Shown: positions 53,620-62,878 of the stretch, piece by piece
How the letters are laid out: each line of letters opens with the position of its first letter
How positions within the stretch are numbered: the stretch's first letter is position 1
Source of the DNA: Bordetella genomosp. 7
GTDB taxonomy: Bacteria; Pseudomonadota; Gammaproteobacteria; Burkholderiales; Burkholderiaceae_B
NCBI RefSeq assembly: GCF_002261265.1
Contig: NZ_NEVK01000003.1
Span: 930,001-994,000 of the forward strand
DNA: 64,000 bases
Direction: 5' to 3'
Made by a program: the position numbers and the translations under genes
The notes under the pieces: generated by a model
Told to the model about the DNA's origin: nothing
The model's input: only the letters and a program-made list of their open reading frames with translations
Database searches by the model: none

Positions 53620-54389
53620 TACGCAATACGCTCCTGCCAGGCCAGCAGGCGGCGCGTCAGCGCGCGCAGTGTCAGGTCCATGATCAGCGCAATGAGGCCG
53701 ATGCAGATGATGCCCACGTAGATGATTTCAAGCTGGAAGAATGACGACGCATCCTGGATCAATGCGCCGAGCCCCTGTTGCGCGGCGATCAGTTCCGAGG
53801 CCACCAGCGTGGCCCATGCAACGCCGAGCGCAACGCGAAGAGCCGTCAGCATGTGCGGCACCGTAAGCGGCACGATGACCCTGCGGAATATCTCGGCGTC
53901 GCTTGCGCCCAGCGTGCGCGACACGCGCACGAATATCGGATTGATCTGCGCGATGCCTTCATACATGACGATGACGCCGGCGAAAAACGATGCATAGAAC
54001 AGGATGGCAATCTTTGCCGATTCGCCGATGCCGAAGTACACGATCACCAGAGGAATCAGCGCGATCGGGGGCAGGGCGCGGAAGAAGTTGATGACCGGGT
54101 CGACAAAGCTGCGCACACTTTTGTACCACCCCAGCAGAAACCCTACCGGCACGGCCAGCACAATGCCGAGAAAGACGCCCAGCACCACGCGCTGGGTCGA
54201 CATCAGAATGTCGTGCGGCAGGCGCGTTTGCATCAGGTTGGCGAAATTGTCCAGCACGTCCAGCGGGCTGGGCACCAGCGCGGGGCTGACCAGGCCGCTC
54301 AGGCGTACGCCGTACCAGGCAAGCACAATCAACACCCATGGGGCAGCGATAAGCGCCGCGCGTCTGGGTAGCGAACGGGTTCGGGGCAT
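53619..54389 (-). CDS. ABC importer permease, SsuC/TauC type
   Basis: The 256-residue protein has six hydrophobic helices and the EAA-like loop GVAWATLVASELIAAQQGLG that contacts the ATPase. It is the first gene of the permease-ATPase-binding-protein operon and is divergent from a GntR/UTRA regulator. The substrate class is inferred as for the binding protein. Confidence 0.92.
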   Translation of the reverse strand: MPRTRSLPRRAALIAAPWVLIVLAWYGVRLSGLVSPALVPSPLDVLDNFANLMQTRLPHDILMSTQRVVLGVFLGIVLAVPVGFLLGWYKSVRSFVDPVINFFRALPPIALIPLVIVYFGIGESAKIAILFYASFFAGVIVMYEGIAQINPIFVRVSRTLGASDAEIFRRVIVPLTVPHMLTALRVALGVAWATLVASELIAAQQGLGALIQDASSFFQLEIIYVGIICIGLIALIMDLTLRALTRRLLAWQERIA

Positions 54390-54413
54390 CTCTCCTCCAT
54401 CTGGCGATGGCGC

Positions 54414-54449
54414 TTGACCTTTTAATGGTCAAATCGTACTGTAGACCAT
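54414..54449. promoter_or_regulatory. Candidate operator between ABC operon and GntR gene
   Basis: TTGACC and GGTCAA form 6-bp arms around a 7-bp centre at 54414-54432. ATGGTC (54425-54430) pairs with GACCAT (54444-54449). Overlapping dyads in the divergent promoter suit binding by the neighbouring GntR/UTRA protein. Confidence 0.5.
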
Positions 54450-54481
54450 ACGTTCAGCAAACAATATATGGCTATTTGTTT

Positions 54482-55207
54482 ATGGCTATCAACTTCCACG
54501 AAAGCCCCATTCCACGCTATCTGCAGTTGGCCGATCTGATGCGTCAGCGCATCGCCCGGGGCGTGTGGGAACAAGGCAAGAAGGTGCCGTCGCTGGAAGA
54601 GCTGGTGGCCGAGTTTGGCGTGGCGCGGGTCACTGTGCGCCAGGCCATCGACGTGCTGACCCGCGAACGGCTGGTGTCGCCCCAGCAGGGGCGGGGCACG
54701 TTCGTCACGGGCCTGCCGCCCAATGACCGCTGGCTGCGCGTGCAGACCACGCTGGCCGAGCTGGCCAAGGTGTACCGCGACACCAAACCGCTCATCATCA
54801 ATATCGATGAAGCCATTCATTCCGCGCCGCTGACGCCGCAAGACGGCACGGCGGCCGAGCAGTACGTATACATGCGTCGCCTGCACGAGCGGGGTGGGCA
54901 GCCGTATTGCGTGATCAATATCTACCTGGCGGAACACATCTTCCGGCGCGACGCGGCGCGGTTTCGCAACGAAACCGTAATTCCGCTGCTGGTATCCATG
55001 CCCGGCGTGCACATTGCCCAGGCGCGCCAGTCGCTGACCATAGGCACGGCCGATGCCGAACTTGCCCATCACTTGCAAGTGGCGGTCAACACACCCATTG
55101 CCGAAGTGCGCCGCGTATTTGTCGACATACATGGCGAAGTCGTCTACCTGAGCGAAGTGTCTTATCGGGGCGACTTCATCCATCTTGAAATGAACCTGAT
55201 TCCCTGA
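54482..55207 (+). CDS. GntR-family regulator with UTRA domain
   Basis: The 241-residue protein starts PRYLQLADLMRQRIARGVW, LEELVAEFGVARVTVRQAID and QQGRGTFVTG, the GntR winged helix, and has a UTRA ligand domain ending VVYLSEVSYRGDFIHLEM. It likely controls both the divergent ABC importer and the enolase-superfamily gene that follows by 10 bp. The start at 54482 lies well after the dyads at 54414-54449. Confidence 0.9.
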   Translation: MAINFHESPIPRYLQLADLMRQRIARGVWEQGKKVPSLEELVAEFGVARVTVRQAIDVLTRERLVSPQQGRGTFVTGLPPNDRWLRVQTTLAELAKVYRDTKPLIINIDEAIHSAPLTPQDGTAAEQYVYMRRLHERGGQPYCVINIYLAEHIFRRDAARFRNETVIPLLVSMPGVHIAQARQSLTIGTADAELAHHLQVAVNTPIAEVRRVFVDIHGEVVYLSEVSYRGDFIHLEMNLIP

Positions 55208-55217
55208 AGGATGCGCC

Positions 55218-56366
55218 ATGGGCGACGCCACCGCCAGCTTGTTTCCGGTCGATCTCAGCGTGCATGTGCTGCGCTATCCAGTGGAACACCCCGTGCGCAC
55301 TTCGTTTGGCGTGATGCACGACCGCCCCGCGGTGTTCGTGCGCGTGCGCGACCGCGATGGAGCGCACGGCTGGGGCGAGATCTGGTGCAATTTCCCGGCG
55401 TGCGGCGCCGAACATCGCGCCCGCCTGGCCGAAACGGTGATGCGGCCACTGCTGCTGGGCCGCGAATACGCCGGGCCGGCAGATGCCTATGCCCACCTGA
55501 CGGCGGCCACCGAGGTGCTGGCGCTGCAATCCGGCGAGCCCGGTCCCATGGCGCAGGTAATCGCCGGCGTGGACCTTGCCCTATGGGATTTGTGCGCGCG
55601 CCGGGCCGGCCAGCCGCTCTGGGCATACCTGGGCGGCACGGGCGACCGCGTCAGTGTCTACGCCAGCGGCATCAACCCGGACGAGCCGGAGCGCGTGGTG
55701 CAGCAGAAGTTCGACGAAGGGTTTCGCGCATTCAAGTTGAAGCTGGGCTTCGGCAAGGATCGCGACCTGCGCAATGTGCGGCAGGCCAGGCGGGTGCTGG
55801 GGCCTGATGTGCCCCTGATGGTGGATGCCAATCAGGGATGGGATGCGCAACAGGCCGTGGACATGGCGGCGGCGCTGGCCGAGTTCGATATCGGCTGGCT
55901 GGAAGAGCCCTTGCGGGCGGATGCTCCCATGCAGCAGTGGAGCGAGCTGGCGCGGGTGTCGCCGGTGCCCCTGGCGGCTGGCGAAAATTATCAGGGTCTG
56001 CGAACGTTCCAGGCCGCCATCGATGCCGGGTTCCTGGGTGTGGTGCAGCCCGACCTGGCGAAATGGGGCGGCATTTCGGGTTGCCTGCCGGTGATACGTG
56101 CGGTGCGCGCCGCCGGGTTGCGCTATTGCCCGCATTACCTGGGCGCGGGAATCGGGCTGATGGCGTCGGCGCACGTGCTGGCGGCGGTCGATGGCATGGG
56201 GCATGGCGGGCTGCTGGAAATCGATTCCAATGACAATCCGCTGCGCAGTTTGCTCAGTGCGCCGTTATTGCAATTAGAAGATGGCGTGGCGCGGCTGGGG
56301 CTGGCCGCGGGGATCGGGGTGGAGCCAAATCTGCGGGAGTTGCGGGCGATTTGCGGCGCACGGTGA
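55218..56366 (+). CDS. Enolase-superfamily dehydratase/racemase (mandelate racemase subgroup)
   Basis: The 382-residue protein has K173-x-K175 (AFKLKLG), metal ligands D203 (VDANQGW), E229 or E230 (WLEEPL) and E256 (AGENYQ), and a D279/H306 dyad (QPDLAKWGG; PHYLGAGIG). This is the mandelate-racemase subgroup catalytic set, which acts on sugar acids or related hydroxy acids. It follows the GntR gene by 10 bp and probably shares its transcript. Substrate unknown; whether the importer brings it in is open. Confidence 0.88.
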   Translation: MGDATASLFPVDLSVHVLRYPVEHPVRTSFGVMHDRPAVFVRVRDRDGAHGWGEIWCNFPACGAEHRARLAETVMRPLLLGREYAGPADAYAHLTAATEVLALQSGEPGPMAQVIAGVDLALWDLCARRAGQPLWAYLGGTGDRVSVYASGINPDEPERVVQQKFDEGFRAFKLKLGFGKDRDLRNVRQARRVLGPDVPLMVDANQGWDAQQAVDMAAALAEFDIGWLEEPLRADAPMQQWSELARVSPVPLAAGENYQGLRTFQAAIDAGFLGVVQPDLAKWGGISGCLPVIRAVRAAGLRYCPHYLGAGIGLMASAHVLAAVDGMGHGGLLEIDSNDNPLRSLLSAPLLQLEDGVARLGLAAGIGVEPNLRELRAICGAR

Positions 56367-56395
56367 TGGCGCGCTTCGTTGCGCAGGGCAATCGG

Positions 56396-56417
56396 CGGGC
56401 CGCCTCGTGGCGGCCCG
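56396..56417. terminator. Hairpin between convergent genes
   Basis: CGGGCCGCC and GGCGGCCCG form a 9-bp perfect stem around a TCGT loop, between the stops of the enolase-superfamily gene and the YegP-type gene. Confidence 0.6.
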
Positions 56418-56421
56418 GGAA

Positions 56422-56754
56422 TCAGGCCTGGTCGCGGATGGTTTGCGTGGCGCCGTTCTGTTTCACGGACTCGATGCCGCCGCTGCGGGCGGCTTCGGAG
56501 CTGTACATCTGGCTGCTGCCGATGACCTGGTTATTGGCCGCGCGCAGCGTGAAGTAGAACTTGCCGTTTGATGCGGTGGACAGGGAATAGCGAGACGCGT
56601 CGCCGCTATTTTTCTGTACGGAAGCGATGCCGTTTTCGGCCGAAGCCTTTGCGTTGTACATCTCGCTGGACAGTACGGGTTCACCGTTGCCGGCCTTGAG
56701 TACGAAGTGGAATTGTCCGTTGCTTGCTTTTTTTAATTCAAACCAACCTGCCAT
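56422..56754 (-). CDS. YegP/DUF1508 protein, two-repeat
   Basis: The 110-residue protein has two copies of a ~48-residue unit: FELKKASNGQFHFVLKAGNG with SEMYNAKASAENGIASVQKN, then YSLSTASNGKFYFTLRAANN with SQMYSSEAARSGGIESVKQN. This is the DUF1508/YegP fold, of unknown function. The duplication inside one gene is normal for the family. It stands alone. Confidence 0.9.
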   Translation of the reverse strand: MAGWFELKKASNGQFHFVLKAGNGEPVLSSEMYNAKASAENGIASVQKNSGDASRYSLSTASNGKFYFTLRAANNQVIGSSQMYSSEAARSGGIESVKQNGATQTIRDQA

Positions 56755-56880
56755 GATCGGTCTCCTTGGATTTGAACCTGTCGACGGAACTGCCGCGCCG
56801 GCACGGACGTGCCGAGCTTTCCGATCATAGGTAAAGCGGCAGGTTTTGCCTAGCTGGCGGACGTGCGGCGGGGCGGCAGG

Positions 56881-57249
56881 TCATTCTTTTCGGGCGATGA
56901 CACGCAGGCGATGGCCGTCCGGGTCCAGGCCCACGAAGGTGTGGCCGATGTCCAGTTCCGTAGGTGGCAGGGCGATGGGAATGCCGCGTCGGGTCCAGTC
57001 CGCATGCAATGCGAATACGGCTTCGCGATCGGCCACCGGTATGGCCAGTTCGCCCGCGCGACCGGCGGAAATCGAGCGCGGCGTGACGGTCTGGCGGGCC
57101 CATAGCCCCAGCATCAAGCCGGAGTCGAGTTTGAATTTCGCAAAGCTGGGGGTGGCCAGCACTGGCTGCTTGTGCAGCAGTTCGGTGTAGAACCGCGCGC
57201 TGCGGTCAGGGCTATCGACATACAAGATAATCAGGTTGGGATCGATCAT
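56881..57249 (-). CDS. VOC-family protein (glyoxalase/resistance type)
   Basis: The 122-residue protein has IDPNLIILYVDSPDRSARFY at the start and HTFVGLDPDGHRLRVIA at the end, the VOC beta-alpha units. Subgroup members act in drug resistance or small-molecule binding; no direct evidence exists here. ATG 57249 is used because the longer form adds a non-conserved stretch. It lies between YegP and the ABC exporter. Confidence 0.82.
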   Translation of the reverse strand: MIDPNLIILYVDSPDRSARFYTELLHKQPVLATPSFAKFKLDSGLMLGLWARQTVTPRSISAGRAGELAIPVADREAVFALHADWTRRGIPIALPPTELDIGHTFVGLDPDGHRLRVIARKE

Positions 57250-57323
57250 GCGTTTCTCCGCAATAGTGGGCCGCCGCATCGGCGTGCAGCCCCGGGAATT
57301 CGTCGACTCGGATATCCATTTAT

Positions 57324-59198
57324 TCAGCCGGTGGCCGGCATGGCCGCATTGCGCGGGGCGTCCCAGCCGGCGGCCGCTGGCGGCGGCGTGGCGTCATCAG
57401 TGATTTCGCTGGCGCGGTAGTCCAGCGCCTGCAGTTCCAGCAGGCGGCGGTAGAGCCCGCCATCGCGCTGCAGCAACTCTGCGTGACTGCCGGTTTCGGC
57501 GATGCGGCCTTTATCGAATACCAGCAGGCGGTCCATTGCCCGTACGGTAGACAGGCGGTGCGCGACCACCAGCGTGGTGCGTCCGGCCATCAGGCGCTCC
57601 ATGGCTTGCTGGATCAGGCGCTCGCTTTCGCTGTCCAGGCTGGAGGTTGCTTCATCCAGGATCAGTATGGGCGCATCCGCCAGGAAGGCGCGCGCCAGCG
57701 CCACGCGCTGGCGTTCGCCGCCCGACAATTTCACGCCACGTTCGCCCACCAGCGTTTCGTAGCCCTTGGGCAGCGCCATGATGAAGTCGTGCGCGCTGGC
57801 CAGGCGCGCCGCGCGTTCGATTTCCGCACGAGTGGCGCCGGGCCGCGCGTAGGCGATGTTTTCGGCCAGCGTGCGGTGAAACAGCACCGGCTCCTGCTGC
57901 ACGATGGCGATCTGGCTGCGCAACGAGGCCTGCTGGACCTGCGCGATGTTCTGGCCGTCAATCATGATCCGTCCGCCATTGATGTCGTACAGCCGCTGAA
58001 GAAGCTTGATGAAAGTGGTCTTGCCCGAGCCCGAATGCCCCACCAGCCCTACGCGCTCGCCCGCCGCGATATGCGCCGTCAGGCCTTCGTATAGCGGGGT
58101 CAGGTGCGAGCCGTAGCGAAAGTCCACGTGTTCGAAGCGGATGTCGCCGCGTTCAATGACGATGGGCCGCGCGCCGGGCGCGTCGGCCACCCCCAGGGGC
58201 TGGGCATGAAGCCATACCAGTTCTTCCATGTCGTTTACCGACCGCTGCAAGTTGCGGATGTGCATGCCGATGTCGCGCAGGTATCCCTGCAGGATGAAGA
58301 ACATGGTCAGCGCGAACGTAATGTCGCCCACGCTGGCCCGGCCCTGGCGCCACAACAGCAGCGACGAGCCCAGGATGGCCACCAGCAGGGCCGCCAGCAT
58401 CAGGCCCTGCACGCCGCCGTTGACGGATCCGCGCACCCAGCCGCGGCGCGTACGGTTGCGCCATTTGCCAAGCACCGTGCCCAGCCGCGCTTCTTCGCGA
58501 TGCTCGGCGCCAAAGGCCTTGACCACTGCATTGCACGTAATGGCGTCGGCCAACGCTCCGCCCAGTCGCGTGTCCCATGCATTGCCCAGCCGCGCGGCCG
58601 GGGCGACGAAACCCAGAGAAAGGGCCGCAGTGACCAGTACATATGTCAGCGAGCCCAGGCCGACCACCGCCCCCATCACCGGCCAGTGCCAGCCCAGCAC
58701 CAACGTGGCGCCCGCCAGCATGGCCACGGATGGCAGCAAGGCGATCAGTATCGTGTCGTTGAGCAGATCCAGCGCCCACATGCCGCGCGTGACCTTGCGC
58801 ACCGTCGATCCTGCGAAGCTGTTGGCATGCCAGTCGGTAGACAGGCGTTGCACGCGATGAAATGCCCGCGCTGCCACGACGCTCATCATCTTCAGCGTCA
58901 GGCCGATGACGTTGAAGTAAACCAGCTGCAACAACACCGTAGTGCCCAGCCCCAGCCCGGCCAATATCCAGAACGCCGTGGCGGCGCGATCCCAGGCCGC
59001 GCCCGCGCCGCCGCCCGAGGCGACCGCATCGATCAACCGTCCGGCATACATGGGGGTCAGGACGTCGGCGACCGCCGAAAGCAACACCAGCAGGATAGTC
59101 AGCGTGATGCGCCACGGCTGCTCGCGCCAGTGACGGAACGTAAAGCCCAGGACATCCTTGAAGGCTTGTCCTCGAAAGTCGATTTTTCTTCGAACCAT
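57324..59198 (-). CDS. ABC exporter, fused permease and ATPase
   Basis: The 624-residue half-transporter has a six-helix domain (WRITLTILLVLLSAVADVLT; GDITFALTMFFILQGYLRD) and an ATPase domain with Walker A GHSGSGKTT, signature LSGGERQR, Walker B ILILDEATSSLD and H-loop VAHRLST. It acts as a dimer in the inner membrane; the cargo is unknown. A Pro/Ala-rich ~30-residue tail follows the ATPase. Confidence 0.9.
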   Translation of the reverse strand: MVRRKIDFRGQAFKDVLGFTFRHWREQPWRITLTILLVLLSAVADVLTPMYAGRLIDAVASGGGAGAAWDRAATAFWILAGLGLGTTVLLQLVYFNVIGLTLKMMSVVAARAFHRVQRLSTDWHANSFAGSTVRKVTRGMWALDLLNDTILIALLPSVAMLAGATLVLGWHWPVMGAVVGLGSLTYVLVTAALSLGFVAPAARLGNAWDTRLGGALADAITCNAVVKAFGAEHREEARLGTVLGKWRNRTRRGWVRGSVNGGVQGLMLAALLVAILGSSLLLWRQGRASVGDITFALTMFFILQGYLRDIGMHIRNLQRSVNDMEELVWLHAQPLGVADAPGARPIVIERGDIRFEHVDFRYGSHLTPLYEGLTAHIAAGERVGLVGHSGSGKTTFIKLLQRLYDINGGRIMIDGQNIAQVQQASLRSQIAIVQQEPVLFHRTLAENIAYARPGATRAEIERAARLASAHDFIMALPKGYETLVGERGVKLSGGERQRVALARAFLADAPILILDEATSSLDSESERLIQQAMERLMAGRTTLVVAHRLSTVRAMDRLLVFDKGRIAETGSHAELLQRDGGLYRRLLELQALDYRASEITDDATPPPAAAGWDAPRNAAMPATG

Positions 59199-59707
59199 TT
59201 GTCATGCGCCCGGCGCGCAGGCGCCAGGACTCCGGTGGAAAGCGTAGGAAACAGGCCGTTCGGCGCCGGCATTGCCGGCGCGCACGAACGAAGTGACTGA
59301 GGGATAGGCGAGGGCCAGCCGTAAGCGCGGCTTACGTGCCAGGTAGGACTAGCAGGCGGCCCAGCGCCAGCAACGACTTAATGGTGTCGTTGCGCGGCCA
59401 CGCTGGGGGATGCGGTACGAACTGCGGACATCGAACGCCTCCCGGTGGAAGAAAGGAAAGACAACGGAAAAAAGGTGAGCCGGATGCGGCCCGAGCGCGA
59501 ATCTTATCAGGGCAGAATTGCCATTGGCAATATCCCGTAGATGCGTCCGCGCGCGTGCAGCCTGTATGCCGTTGTGTATGACGTCCGGCCGACGATGTTG
59601 CAATTTTCTGTGCGCCGGCGGCGCGCCACCGTTGTACGCTGAATGCCGGCAGCATGGGTACACAACTTGCGAAGCCGCGGCTTCGTTGCCCACATAAGGA
59701 GTGCGCC
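59199..59707. other. 509-bp gap without a convincing gene
   Basis: No frame in this stretch looks coding on either strand. It contains a 15-bp palindrome, ATTGCC-att-GGCAAT, at 59517-59531, and an AAGGAG before the small gene at 59708. Promoters for the flanking divergent genes must lie here. I see no tRNA or repeat. Confidence 0.5.
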
Positions 59708-59908
59708 ATGACCGACATTAACGATGTGCAAGCCGCCATGCGTCTGTGGCACGAGGCTCATACCGCGGTAATGGACTTCTACGAAGCGCACAACGTGCTG
59801 GAGCCCGCGCGGTATGAAGAATGGATGGTGCTGCGTCGCGTGGAAGACGACGTGCGGCGCCAGGCCGATATCCTGATCGAGCGTGCTCGCAGCGAATTGC
59901 CTGCGTAG
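59708..59908 (+). CDS. 66-residue protein, unknown function
   Basis: The gene is preceded by a strong AAGGAG. The protein is acidic and mostly helical (AAMRLWHEAHTAVMDFYEAH; ARYEEWMVLRRVEDDVRRQA), with no membrane segment or known motif. It could be a small cytoplasmic regulator or structural helper. No family is recognised. Confidence 0.7.
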   Translation: MTDINDVQAAMRLWHEAHTAVMDFYEAHNVLEPARYEEWMVLRRVEDDVRRQADILIERARSELPA

Positions 59909-59944
59909 CAAGAGCCGTGTTGCGCGGCCGACAGACGGGTGCGG

Positions 59945-60781
59945 TCAGGCCCGCCCGAGCGGCAATGCCAGTTCTTGCCAGCCGCGGGCTGCCGTGTCGC
60001 GCAGTACTGCAACGACATGCCGGCATGCGTGGTCGACGGCTGTTTCGACGGGCATGCCCGTCAGCAGGTGTCCGGCCAGGCGCGCAGCGAACAGGTCGCC
60101 CACACCCTTCGCGGCGCAGGGAATCTGTGCGTGGCTGTACACGCGCCGCTGGGCGCGTGTAACCAGCGCCACGTGCATCTGGCCCGACGGCCATTGGCGC
60201 GGCGCCGCGCTGGTTACCACTACCCACTGCGTGGTCGGGCCCAGCAATCCGGACGCGGCATTGTGCACGTCGTCCATCGTGTGCAGGGGGCCTCCAGCCA
60301 ATTGCTCGAGTTCGAAGTGGTTGGGCGTCAGGCCGTGGGCATGCGGCAGCAGCGAGCGCCAGGCCCGCGCAAGCGCGGGGTCGGTGTATGCGCCGTGGTC
60401 GAAGTCGCCCATGACGGGGTCGATATGCACGCGCAGGGTGGGGCGGGTACGCAGCGCCTGCCCCAGCCATTCGGCGAGCACGGCGGTCTGCTCGGCGGCG
60501 CCCAGGAAGCCCACCAGCACTGCCCGAACGTGGGCCAGGACGTCGCGCGCGAACAGGTCTTGCAGGTACCCCGCGAACCAGTCGGCAGGTACGGTGCCGC
60601 CGTGCAGGGTGGGATAGTGCGGCGTGTTGCTCAGGATGACCGTGGGCACGGCCGCCACGCGCATGCCCATGGCCTGCAGGGTGGGTACCGCCGCGTTGTT
60701 GCCGACGTGACCGTAGACGACCTGCGACTGTATCGATACCACATCGACGGGCAGCGGACGCAGCGGCGCAGCGAAGTTCAT
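59945..60781 (-). CDS. pdxY: Pyridoxal kinase PdxY
   Basis: The 278-residue protein has DVVSIQSQVVYGHVGNNAAV and TVILSNTPHY at the start and AAKGVGDLFAARLAGHLLTG near the end, the ribokinase-type signature with the GxGD catalytic base. It phosphorylates pyridoxal to PLP. Its ATG overlaps the stop of the yggS gene (ATGA), so the two are one operon in vitamin B6 homeostasis. Confidence 0.94.
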   Translation of the reverse strand: MNFAAPLRPLPVDVVSIQSQVVYGHVGNNAAVPTLQAMGMRVAAVPTVILSNTPHYPTLHGGTVPADWFAGYLQDLFARDVLAHVRAVLVGFLGAAEQTAVLAEWLGQALRTRPTLRVHIDPVMGDFDHGAYTDPALARAWRSLLPHAHGLTPNHFELEQLAGGPLHTMDDVHNAASGLLGPTTQWVVVTSAAPRQWPSGQMHVALVTRAQRRVYSHAQIPCAAKGVGDLFAARLAGHLLTGMPVETAVDHACRHVVAVLRDTAARGWQELALPLGRA

Positions 60782-61566
60782 GGCTGTGCGCCGGACGTTG
60801 CGAAACCGGGCCAATAGTGGCTGTCGGGCAGGGCGCGCGCGCCGAAGATGGCCTGGCCGACGCGCACCGTGGTGGCGCCTTCTTCGATGGCCAGCTCGTA
60901 GTCGCCCGACATGCCCATGGACAGCTGGCCAAGGTAGATGCCGGCGGGCGCCTCCTGGCGCAGCCGGTCGCGCAGTTCGCGCAGGCGCACGAAGCAGGGT
61001 CGAACCAGGGCGGGGTCGGGCGAGAACAGGGCCAGGGTCATCAAGCCGCGCACCCGCAAGCTGGCGTAGGCGGGCAATTGCCGCACGAACGCGGCGGCGT
61101 CCTGGGGGGCCAGGCCGAACTTGCTGGCTTCACCCGATGTATTGATCTGCACGTAGACATCGAGCGCGCGCCCTTCGGCCTGGAGCCGGCGATCCAGCGC
61201 TTCGGCCACGCGCAGGCTGTCCAGTGCCTGGAACTCGCTGGCAAAACGCGCCACGAGCTTTGCCTTGTTGGTCTGCAGGTGGCCGATGACGGCCCAGCGC
61301 AGGTCTGGCAGGTCGGCCATGGCTTCCCATTTGGCGTGCGCTTCCTGGACCTTGTTTTCGCCGAGTTCGCGGCAGCCCGCGGCGTAGGCCAGGCGGATAC
61401 GCGCCTCGTCCACGGTTTTACTGACGGGCAGCAGGCGCACGTCGGCCGGATCGCGCCCGGCGCGCTGGCAGGCGGCCGCGATGTTGTCGCGTACCCGCGC
61501 AAGGTTGCGACGGAAATCGGCCAGCGAGACGGCGCTCGGATAAGCGGAAGTGTGATGCAGGTTCAT
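60778..61566 (-). CDS. yggS: YggS-family PLP-binding homeostasis protein
   Basis: The 262-residue protein has VRLLPVSKTV with PLP-lysine K50, CRELGENKVQEAHAKWEAM, WAVIGHLQTNKAK, GLMTLALF and QLSMGMSGDYELAIEEGATT. It is an alanine-racemase-like barrel without known catalysis that buffers PLP. It is translationally coupled to pdxY, which makes the pair a B6 salvage and storage unit. Confidence 0.95.
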   Translation of the reverse strand: MNLHHTSAYPSAVSLADFRRNLARVRDNIAAACQRAGRDPADVRLLPVSKTVDEARIRLAYAAGCRELGENKVQEAHAKWEAMADLPDLRWAVIGHLQTNKAKLVARFASEFQALDSLRVAEALDRRLQAEGRALDVYVQINTSGEASKFGLAPQDAAAFVRQLPAYASLRVRGLMTLALFSPDPALVRPCFVRLRELRDRLRQEAPAGIYLGQLSMGMSGDYELAIEEGATTVRVGQAIFGARALPDSHYWPGFATSGAQP

Positions 61567-61716
61567 GGCGTGGGTCGATTGTTGCGCGGCTGGCGCAAAG
61601 AGATATCAGCATGCCCCAGTTGCGGCAGCCCGTCGAGCCGGCTCCATCAAGGAAGGCCGGCATTGCGCCACCGCCCCGCCGCTGAAAGGTGGGCACCTTC
61701 CAGGGCGCCGGGGTAC

Positions 61717-61795
61717 GTACTTTTATATATATAAAAATGATTAAATATTATTTTCTTATATATATGAATAATGAAAGAATCCAGTCCAGGCTAGT
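61717..61795. promoter_or_regulatory. AT-rich control region with perfect palindrome
   Basis: In a GC-rich chromosome this stretch is almost pure A/T. TTTTATATATATAAAA at 61721-61736 is a perfect 16-bp palindrome, followed by further AT words. It lies just before the rhodanese gene and may hold a promoter plus an operator for a sulfide- or redox-sensing repressor. Confidence 0.55.
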
Positions 61796-61816
61796 TTCTT
61801 TCGTGGTGCGACCCCT

Positions 61817-62758
61817 ATGAAGCCCTTTTTCCGACTGTTCGCCGCCGCTGCGCTGGCTACCGGCGCCGCCTTTGGCGCCCAGGCCGCGGCACCCTTGCTC
61901 ACACCAGCAGAGCTGAACGATCTGCGCACGTCGCCGACCGTGCGTATTGTCGACATCCGCTCGGCGGCTGACTATTCGGCCAACCACATCCCGGGCGCAG
62001 TCTCCGCCCCGTACGCGCAGTGGCGCGGGCCGGCCGATAGTCCCGGCCAATTGCCCCCCACCGACAAGCTGGCCGATCTGGTCCGCAATCTGGGCATCGA
62101 CAAGAACGTGCATACGGTGGTCGTGTCCACCGGGGCCGACCAGACCGATTTCGGCGCTGCCGCGCGGGTGTACTGGACCCTGAAATATCTGGGGCTGTCC
62201 GAGCTGTCGATCCTGAACGGCGGCGCCAAGGCCTGGGCCGATGCCGGGCTGCCGCAGGACCAGGCGGTTCCCTCGGTTGCCGCCACCAGCTTCCAGCCGG
62301 CGCTCAACACATCGCTGATCGCTACGCAAGAACATGTGCTGGCCCAGATCGACAACCCGCGGGTACAACTGGTGGACGCTCGGCCGTCCAATTTCTTCCG
62401 CGGCGAAGTGAAGGCGCCTACAGCCAAGGTGCCTGGCACGATTCGTTCGGCGCTCAACCTTGAACACAGCAAATGGTTCAAGCCCGGCACCGCTATCTTC
62501 GTTTCCGCGGAAGAAGCCAAGGCCATCGCCGCGCAATCGCTGCCCGATCCGGCCGACGAGACCATTTCGTTCTGCAACACCGGGCATTGGGCCGCGACCG
62601 ACTGGTTTGCCCTGTCGGAAGTGGTGGGGCAGAAGAACGTGACGCTTTATCCTGCGTCGCTGGCCGAATGGACGCAGGCGCCGGAGGCGCTGCCCATGGA
62701 CAACGTGCCCAGCCGTGGGCAGCAGATCCTGAAAAGCCTGAAAGACCTGGTCAGCTGA
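61817..62758 (+). CDS. Periplasmic two-domain rhodanese (sulfurtransferase)
   Basis: The 313-residue precursor has a signal peptide (MKPFFRLFAAAALATGAAFG) ending near AQA. Two rhodanese domains follow: VRIVDIRSAADYSANHIPGA with ADQTDFGAAARVYWTLKYLG, and VQLVDARPSNFFRGEV with ISFCNTGHWAA, where C253 is the reactive Cys. It transfers sulfur outside the cytoplasm. It lies 120 bp before a YeeE/YedE sulfur transporter, so both probably handle thiosulfate or polysulfide. Confidence 0.9.
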   Translation: MKPFFRLFAAAALATGAAFGAQAAAPLLTPAELNDLRTSPTVRIVDIRSAADYSANHIPGAVSAPYAQWRGPADSPGQLPPTDKLADLVRNLGIDKNVHTVVVSTGADQTDFGAAARVYWTLKYLGLSELSILNGGAKAWADAGLPQDQAVPSVAATSFQPALNTSLIATQEHVLAQIDNPRVQLVDARPSNFFRGEVKAPTAKVPGTIRSALNLEHSKWFKPGTAIFVSAEEAKAIAAQSLPDPADETISFCNTGHWAATDWFALSEVVGQKNVTLYPASLAEWTQAPEALPMDNVPSRGQQILKSLKDLVS

Positions 62759-62878
62759 TCCGCTGACGATGGCGGGCGCGCATTGCGCCCCGCCCCGCGC
62801 CGTGCGCCTCGCGCCCGCGGCCCGGGGCGTCTTGAATCCTATCCATTATTCCAATACGCGACGACGCAGCACTCTTTC

